64,000 bases of DNA from a candidate division KSB1 bacterium (GTDB lineage Bacteria; Zhuqueibacterota; Zhuqueibacteria; Zhuqueibacterales; Zhuqueibacteraceae): positions 1 to 64,000 of the forward strand of contig JAPDQB010000025.1 in assembly GCA_034506175.1 (NCBI GenBank). The letters run 5' to 3'. Positions 58,880-64,000 of the stretch are shown in pieces (within the stretch, counting starts at the first letter, position 1; each line of letters begins with the position of its first letter). Position numbers and translations under genes: made by a program. The notes under the pieces were generated by a model, which was not told the origin of the DNA, did no database searches, and saw nothing but the letters and a program-made list of their open reading frames with translations.

Positions 58880-59932
58880 ATGTCACTTCATGATGTGCTC
58901 GTTTTTATCCCGGTTCTCGGCTTGCTCGTTTTCGTCCATGAACTGGGGCATTTTCTCGCCGCCAAGTGGGCCGGGGTTCGCGTCGAGCGCTTTTCGCTCG
59001 GCTTTCCGCCGCGGATGATCGGCAAAAAAATCGGTGACACCGACTACTGCATTTCATGGATTCCGCTCGGCGGCTACGTGAAAATGGCCGGCATGATCGA
59101 CGAAAGCATGGATGCGAAGATCGACGGTCAGCCGTGGGAGTTCATGTCGAAACCGGTTTGGAAACGCGCCATCATCATCGCCGCCGGGCCGTTGATGAAC
59201 GTGGTTCTGACCATCGCGTTTTTTGCAGCGCTGCATTTTCATTACGGCATTCCGGTGCCGACGAATGAGCCGGTTGTGGATCAAGTCATCATCGGTTCCC
59301 CCGCTGAAGGCATCGGCTTGCAGCCGAATGACCGCATTCTTGCGATCAACGGTGAAGGCGTTGAAACATGGGAGAAGCTGACCACGCTGATTCATGCGAA
59401 TCCTGAAAAGCCAATCACCATCGAATGGGAGCGCAACGGCGAAAAGTTGCAAGCCGTGGTCACGCCGCGACTCGACCCGCAGGATCAGCGCGGTAAAATC
59501 GGCATCGGCCCGAAAGTCGAAGTTCGCGCCGCCGGTATTGGGGAATCTTTCGTCCTGGCCTTTGTACGGTCGTGGTGGATCACCCGCGAAATCGGCAAAT
59601 TTATCGGACGGCTTTTTTCCGGCAAAGAATCGGTTCGCGAAGGCCTGGCCGGGCCCGTGCAAATGATGAAAATGGCCGGCCAGTTTGCGCGCGAAGGCTT
59701 CGCGGAGGTCATCAACTTCGTGGCGCTCATCAGCCTGCAGCTCGCCCTGCTCAATCTTTTTCCGATCCCGGCGCTGGACGGCGGTCATCTCCTGCTTTTG
59801 GGCATCGAAAAAATCTTGCGCCGCCCGGTTTCGCTGCGCGCCCGTTTGGTGGTGCAGCAAATCGGCATGGCCTTGCTGCTGGCCTTGATGGCTTTCATCG
59901 TCATTAACGATGTTCAAAAAATCCTTAGATGA
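58880..59932 (+). CDS. rseP: Site-2 intramembrane metalloprotease RseP
   Basis: 350 residues. Zinc motif in LLVFVHELGHFLAAKWAGVR, FSLGFPPR and IPLGGYVKM, one PDZ-like domain around DQVIIGSPAEGIGLQPNDRI, and the third-ligand motif NLFPIPALDGGHLLLLG. Shorter than the E. coli two-PDZ enzyme. Cleaves anti-sigma factors or signal-peptide remnants in the inner membrane. GAGGTTATT precedes the ATG. Confidence 0.95.
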   Translation: MSLHDVLVFIPVLGLLVFVHELGHFLAAKWAGVRVERFSLGFPPRMIGKKIGDTDYCISWIPLGGYVKMAGMIDESMDAKIDGQPWEFMSKPVWKRAIIIAAGPLMNVVLTIAFFAALHFHYGIPVPTNEPVVDQVIIGSPAEGIGLQPNDRILAINGEGVETWEKLTTLIHANPEKPITIEWERNGEKLQAVVTPRLDPQDQRGKIGIGPKVEVRAAGIGESFVLAFVRSWWITREIGKFIGRLFSGKESVREGLAGPVQMMKMAGQFAREGFAEVINFVALISLQLALLNLFPIPALDGGHLLLLGIEKILRRPVSLRARLVVQQIGMALLLALMAFIVINDVQKILR

Positions 59933-59989
59933 TTTTTGAATTTCTGAAAACTTCGAATCTTCTAAACCAAAACCGGGAAAGGTGCGACC

Positions 59990-61153
59990 ATGCAATTTGC
60001 CAAACGGATGGAGCGGTTGGGTACGGAGACGGCGTTCGAGGTGCTCGGCAGGGCAAAAGCTTTAGAAGCGCAAGGAAGAAAAATCATTCATTTGGAAATT
60101 GGCGAGCCGGATTTTGATACGCCGCTTTTTATCCGCGAAGCGGCGAGGGAGGCCCTGAAAAGAGGCCGCACGCATTATACGCCGGCCGCTGGCATACCCG
60201 AGCTGCGCCAGGCCATTTGCGACGAAGTCCAGCGCCGCCGTGGCGTCACCGTTCGTCCGGAAAACGTCGTCGTCACCCCCGGCGCCAAGCCGATTATTTA
60301 TTTCCCGCTCACCGCCCTGATCGAAGACGGCGACGAAGTCATTTATCCCAATCCCGGTTTTCCGATTTATGAATCCGTGATCGAATTCGTCGGCGGCAAG
60401 GCCGTGCCGCTGCATTTAAAAGAAGAAAACGAGTTTCGTGTCGATCTCAATGAATTGGAATCCTTGCTCACGCCGCGCACGCGGATGATCATCATCAACT
60501 CGCCGCAAAATCCAACCGGCGGCATCCTCACCCGCGACGATGTCCGCGCCATCGCCGCCATTGCCCGTTCAAAAAACCTCCTGATTCTCGCCGACGAAGT
60601 TTACAAAAATATTGTTTACGAGCACGAGCACGCCAGCATTCTTTCGGAGCCGGGCATGCTGGAGCGAACGATTCTGCTCGACGGCTTTTCCAAAACTTAC
60701 GCGATGACCGGCTGGCGGCTCGGTTTTGGCGTGATGCCGGCGGCCCTGGCCCAAAAAGTCGAGCAGCTCATGATTAACAGCAACAGTTGCACCACGACGT
60801 TCGTGCAAGACGCCGGCGTCGCCGCTTTGCGCGGCCCGCACGACGAAGTCGATGCCTTCGTGCGTGAATTCAAAAAACGGCGCGACCTCATGGTCGACGG
60901 CCTGAATCAAATCAAAGGCGTGCGGTGTTTGAAGCCCGGCGGTGCGTTTTATTGTTTCCCCAACATCAGCCGCTTGCCGATGAGCAGCAAGCAGCTCGCT
61001 GATCTTCTGCTCAACGAAGCCGGCGTCGCCGTGCTTTCCGGAACCGCCTTCGGCAAATTCGGCGAAGGCTATTTGCGCCTGAGCTACGCCAATTCGCTTG
61101 AGAACATTCAGGAAGCTTTGCGGAAGATGAAGCAGGTGATTGAAGCGCTGTAA
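59990..61153 (+). CDS. Class I/II PLP-dependent aminotransferase (aspartate-aminotransferase-like)
   Basis: 387 residues. HLEIGEPDFDTPLFIREAAR, then HYTPAAGIPELRQAI, NSPQNPTGG, Asp/Tyr in ILADEVYKN, PLP lysine in LDGFSKTYAMTGWRLGF and the Arg region YLRLSYANS. The subgroup-I gamma aminotransferase pattern suits aspartate or aromatic/alanine substrates. Lies 57 bases after rseP. Confidence 0.9.
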   Translation: MQFAKRMERLGTETAFEVLGRAKALEAQGRKIIHLEIGEPDFDTPLFIREAAREALKRGRTHYTPAAGIPELRQAICDEVQRRRGVTVRPENVVVTPGAKPIIYFPLTALIEDGDEVIYPNPGFPIYESVIEFVGGKAVPLHLKEENEFRVDLNELESLLTPRTRMIIINSPQNPTGGILTRDDVRAIAAIARSKNLLILADEVYKNIVYEHEHASILSEPGMLERTILLDGFSKTYAMTGWRLGFGVMPAALAQKVEQLMINSNSCTTTFVQDAGVAALRGPHDEVDAFVREFKKRRDLMVDGLNQIKGVRCLKPGGAFYCFPNISRLPMSSKQLADLLLNEAGVAVLSGTAFGKFGEGYLRLSYANSLENIQEALRKMKQVIEAL

Positions 61154-61500
61154 TATTTCATCCAAGATCTATTTTTAGCATTTTGTCTCATTTTTTGTAA
61201 TTCGAAGTGAATTTCATTTTTGATGACCTAAGCTTTTGATCAATACTTCTTGCTGCCGAAGTTTTCATACGACTCGGTGGAGCGGTTTATTTGTGGGTGT
61301 TTTTTGTCAAGCATCCCCGGAAATTGCGAAATAGAACCAGGGGGCATGCTGCTCATGATTATTTTGATGCCGAATTCGAGACATTAAAGAAACGTGTCGC
61401 CGCTCTTGAAGCCCAACTGAAGCAAATGCAAGCCGGCCCGGCATGAAGCTGGGAACGATCTCATTGCGTTACAACAACAAGACGAAAAAAAAATTAAAGC
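61154..61500. other. Intergenic region before gcvT
   Basis: About 346 bases. AT-rich first half; the second half holds the tail of a decayed gene (61312-61446). I looked for a glycine riboswitch ahead of gcvT and saw nothing convincing. Confidence 0.35.
61312..61446 (+). pseudogene. C-terminal remnant of an unidentified coiled-coil protein
   Basis: An open stretch ending in TGA (61444-61446) reads HAAHDYFDAEFETLKKRVAA then LEAQLKQMQAGPA, a heptad-like tail as seen at the ends of various small nuclease-like proteins. No start codon or upstream domain is visible. Confidence 0.3.
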
Positions 61501-62613
61501 ATGGCTCACGACACAGCAAAACCCGCAAGCATTAAAAAAACGTCTCTGTATAACATTCACGCCTCGCTTGGTGCGAAGCTTGTCGAGTTCGCCGGATTTT
61601 GGATGCCGGTGCAGTATCGCGGCATCATTGAAGAGCATCGCAAAGTTCGCAGCAGCGTCGGGGTCTTCGACGTTTCGCACATGGGTGAGTTTGAATTTCA
61701 TGGCAAGGCTGCCGGGGAATTTTTGCAGCGCCTGACGATCAACGACGTCTCGAAGCTCGCCGCCTATCAAGCGCAATACTCGGCGCTTTGTTATCCCGAC
61801 GGCGGCATTGTCGATGACGTCATCGTTTACCGCTGGCCCGATCATTACCTGATGGTGGTGAATGCTGCAAACATTGAGAAAGATTTCGCCTGGCTTGCAC
61901 AACATGCGACTTCGGACCTCGGACTCATCGACCGGAGTGACGAATACAGCTTGCTTGCGGTTCAAGGCCGAAATGCGCAAGCGACGCTGCAGAAAATAAC
62001 GAAACTCAATCTTGCCGAGATTAAATATTACTGGTTTGCCTTCGGAGAAATCGCCGGCGTACCGGCCTTCATTTCGCGCACCGGCTACACCGGCGAGGAT
62101 GGTTTTGAAGTTGGCTTGGCGCCAGAGCATTCTGAAAAAGTTTGGGGCGCGATTTTTGAAGCCGGCCAGGAGTTTGGCATCGAGCCGATCGGGCTCGGCG
62201 CGCGCGATACGCTGCGCTTGGAAATGAAATATTGCCTCTACGGCAACGACATCGATCAAACCACTAACCCGCTCGAGGCCGGACTCGGCTGGATCACGAA
62301 ATTGGATAAGGGCGATTTCATTGGCCGCGAGGCAATGGCCAAAATGAAAGCCGCCGGCATTCCGCGCCGGCTGGTGGGATTTGAGATGGAAGGCAAAAGC
62401 ATCGCGCGTCACAATTATCCGATTTTAAAAGATGGCGCGCCAATTGGCCGCGTGACCAGCGGCACGTTTTCACCGAGTTTGGAAAAATCAATCGGAATGG
62501 GTTATGTTGCCAGTGAACATGCCGCCGCCGGCACGGAGCTGATGATTGATATTCGCGGGCGCGCCGCCAAGGCGAAAATCGTCAAGACGCCGTTTTATCA
62601 GCGGACGTATTGA
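61501..62613 (+). CDS. gcvT: Glycine cleavage system aminomethyltransferase (T protein)
   Basis: 370 residues. KKTSLYNIHASLGAKLVEFA, then DVSHMGEFEFHG, SALCYPDGGIVDDVIVYR, ISRTGYTGEDGFEVGL and PIGLGARDTLRLE are canonical. Transfers the methylene group to tetrahydrofolate from aminomethyl-lipoyl GcvH. No gcvH or gcvP is in this window. Confidence 0.97.
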   Translation: MAHDTAKPASIKKTSLYNIHASLGAKLVEFAGFWMPVQYRGIIEEHRKVRSSVGVFDVSHMGEFEFHGKAAGEFLQRLTINDVSKLAAYQAQYSALCYPDGGIVDDVIVYRWPDHYLMVVNAANIEKDFAWLAQHATSDLGLIDRSDEYSLLAVQGRNAQATLQKITKLNLAEIKYYWFAFGEIAGVPAFISRTGYTGEDGFEVGLAPEHSEKVWGAIFEAGQEFGIEPIGLGARDTLRLEMKYCLYGNDIDQTTNPLEAGLGWITKLDKGDFIGREAMAKMKAAGIPRRLVGFEMEGKSIARHNYPILKDGAPIGRVTSGTFSPSLEKSIGMGYVASEHAAAGTELMIDIRGRAAKAKIVKTPFYQRTY

Positions 62614-62625
62614 AAAAATGCAAGC

Positions 62626-63564
62626 ATGTTCATGAAAAAAACGTTGTGGCTTCTCGGCGTTTTATTTTTTCCCGCCGCCGCCGGCGCGCAGGTAAAAATT
62701 GATTCCGTGCAATTGTTGCATGACGTGAAAGCGTTGTCGGCCGATTCGATGCAAGGGCGAAAAAGCTGCACCGCCGGCAGCCAAAAAGCCCGGCAGTATA
62801 TTCTCGCCGCGTTCAAGAAAAATCGCCTGCAAGCTTTCGATGGGGACTTTCGGCAATTCTTTTCTTATTCTCATCGCGGCGAGCGCTGTGACACCGCGGC
62901 AAATTTAATCGGATATTTCCCCGGCGCCTCGCCGGATGCCATCGTGCTTTCCGCGCATTATGATCATTTGGGCATTCACAACGGAAAAATTTTCCCCGGC
63001 GCCGATGACAACGCCTCCGGCGTCGCCGCGCTGCTCGCGGTGATGGCGTATTTCAGCCGCAACCGCCCGCGACACACGCTGGTATTCGCCGCCTTCGACG
63101 CCGAAGAGTCGGGTTTGCACGGCGCCAAGGCTTTCGTCAATAACCTGCCGCTTGACAAAAAAAACGTTGTTTTAAATGTCAATCTCGACATGGTGAGCCG
63201 GAACGATAAAAACGAGCTTTACGCCGCCGGCTGCCGGCATTACCCTTTTTTAAAACCGTATTTGGAAAAAACTGCCAAAACCAGCGCGGTGAAATTGCTT
63301 TTCGGCCACGACAGCGGAAACTCGAGCGACAATTGGACCGACGCTTCCGACCATGCGCCATTTCATCGAGCCGGCATTCCCTTCATTTATTTTGGCGTCG
63401 AAGATCATCAAGATTATCACCAACCCACCGACGTTTTTGCCCGCATTCAGCCGAAATTTTTTGTCAATGCGGTTTCGACAATTGTCGAGGCCGTCATCGC
63501 GTTTGACACCAATCTCGAAGAAATTAAATCAAAAATGCCAAACCGGCCGGCCAGCGGAAATTGA
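62626..63564 (+). CDS. Secreted M28-family zinc aminopeptidase
   Basis: 312 residues (ATG 62632 equally possible). Signal peptide (TLWLLGVLFFPAAAGAQ). Di-zinc ligands: His in VLSAHYDHLGIH, Asp in PGADDNASGVAALL, Glu-Glu in FDAEESGLHGAKAF, Asp in NVNLDMVSRND and a final His near PFIYFGVEDHQDYHQP. A periplasmic peptide-trimming enzyme. 12 bases after gcvT. Confidence 0.92.
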   Translation: MFMKKTLWLLGVLFFPAAAGAQVKIDSVQLLHDVKALSADSMQGRKSCTAGSQKARQYILAAFKKNRLQAFDGDFRQFFSYSHRGERCDTAANLIGYFPGASPDAIVLSAHYDHLGIHNGKIFPGADDNASGVAALLAVMAYFSRNRPRHTLVFAAFDAEESGLHGAKAFVNNLPLDKKNVVLNVNLDMVSRNDKNELYAAGCRHYPFLKPYLEKTAKTSAVKLLFGHDSGNSSDNWTDASDHAPFHRAGIPFIYFGVEDHQDYHQPTDVFARIQPKFFVNAVSTIVEAVIAFDTNLEEIKSKMPNRPASGN

Positions 63565-63579
63565 GAAAGCATTTTATCA

Positions 63580-64000
63580 ATGACAGCAGCAAACTCCGGG
63601 AAGATCAAGATGATCGTCATGAAATTCGGCGGCACCTCGGTTCAGGATGCCGCCGCGATGCGCAACGTCGCTGATATCGTCATGCGCGAGCGCGAGAGGA
63701 CTCCGCTCGTCGTGGTTTCCGCCTGTGCTGGCGTCACCAACGCCCTGCTCGGCATGGCCAGAAAAAGCGTCGACGGCAAAGCTGACGAAGCCGCCGGCGA
63801 CATTGCTGGCTTGCAGGATCGGCACACCAGTATCGCCGAAACACTTTTTCCCCAAACAAAATCCCGCCACAGCGATGACGTCCGGTCTTTAGTGAAAAAT
63901 AAAATCGCCCGTGATTGCCGTGAGCTGAAAAAACTCGTGCAAAGCCTCGCGATCTTGAAAGAACTGACGCCGCGAACGCTCGACCAATTTACCGCCTTTG
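63580..64000 (+). CDS. lysC: Aspartate kinase, 5' part (runs off the window)
   Basis: At least 140 residues from ATG 63580. IVMKFGGTSVQDAAAMRNVA is the N-terminal KFGGTSV nucleotide-binding motif, followed by VVVSACAGVTNALL. First step of the Lys/Met/Thr pathway; the catalytic remainder and ACT domains lie beyond the window, so a fused homoserine dehydrogenase cannot be excluded. Confidence 0.92.
   Translation, partial: MTAANSGKIKMIVMKFGGTSVQDAAAMRNVADIVMRERERTPLVVVSACAGVTNALLGMARKSVDGKADEAAGDIAGLQDRHTSIAETLFPQTKSRHSDDVRSLVKNKIARDCRELKKLVQSLAILKELTPRTLDQFTAF

Noticed and set aside
61154..61500. Possible glycine riboswitch ahead of gcvT
   Set aside because: No tandem aptamer-like conserved segments; part of the gap is a decayed coding tail.
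1..64000. tRNA, rRNA, CRISPR arrays or insertion sequences
   Set aside because: No T-loop/acceptor pattern, rRNA segment, regularly spaced direct repeats or transposase frame was seen on either strand by eye; a covariance-model search would be decisive.

Overview
The window looks like a chromosomal piece from a Gram-negative, uncultured-type bacterium of the FCB superphylum. Candidate division KSB1 or a Calditrichota relative is my best guess. Evidence: an LpxC-FabZ fusion inside a lipid A cluster, a single-chain alpha/beta 2-oxoacid dehydrogenase E1, DUF4175 and DUF4159 envelope proteins, a Bacteroidota-style protein usually labelled asparagine synthetase B, BamA/Skp, and many lipoproteins. 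The taxonomic call is inference. I found no rRNA, tRNA, CRISPR array or transposase.

Layout. 0.2-6 kb (minus): a heavy-metal RND efflux operon (czcA-like pump, TolC channel, adaptor). 6-10.7 kb (plus): a metal-handling cluster (PKD-like lipoprotein, outer-membrane barrel, DsrE-like protein, nucleotide cyclase, HMA protein, ArsR regulator, MerTP, CopZ-type metallochaperone). 10.7-14.2 kb (minus): a second efflux operon with TolC and adaptor but no pump, plus an isoprenylcysteine-type methyltransferase and a small Cys-rich protein. 14.3-17.4 kb: DksA-like protein, HtrA protease, DnaJ-like protein. 17.8-20.4 kb: fused E1. 20.4-24.4 kb: an accessory patch with a broken metallophosphatase, a MNT/HEPN pair with broken toxin, a GATase-like secreted protein and a broken HNH nuclease. 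24.5-31 kb: an envelope locus (TPR protein, DUF4175, aspartic protease, DUF4159). 31.3-39.5 kb: NCS1 permease with a coupled 56-residue membrane protein, Gfo/Idh/MocA oxidoreductase, MerR-like HTH, decayed nucleotidyltransferases, MDR reductase, M19 dipeptidase, LOG-family protein. 39.8 kb: rpsT with clear promoter and terminator. 40.4-46.2 kb: geranylgeranyl-reductase-like flavoprotein, plug-only lipoprotein, amidase, MutT, class III aminotransferase. 46.5-53.1 kb: bamA-ompH-lpxD-lpxC/fabZ-lpxA. 53.1-55.4 kb: second accessory patch (HicBA, a ybjQ gene split by a DUF4160/DUF2442 cassette, a frameshifted Rpn nuclease). 55.4-64 kb: lipoyl-assembly protein, outer-membrane protein, dxr, rseP, aminotransferase, gcvT, M28 peptidase and the start of an aspartate kinase.

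Two themes stand out. First, the DNA is sprinkled with short palindromic elements of several unrelated families. One lies in frame inside the czcA coding sequence and another overlaps the 5' end of the adaptor gene. Second, frameshifts and stops fall almost only in accessory toxin/nuclease-type genes while long core genes are intact, which suggests genuine decay rather than sequencing error. The neatest event is a precise ~453-bp DUF4160/DUF2442 cassette inserted between two codons of a ybjQ-family gene.
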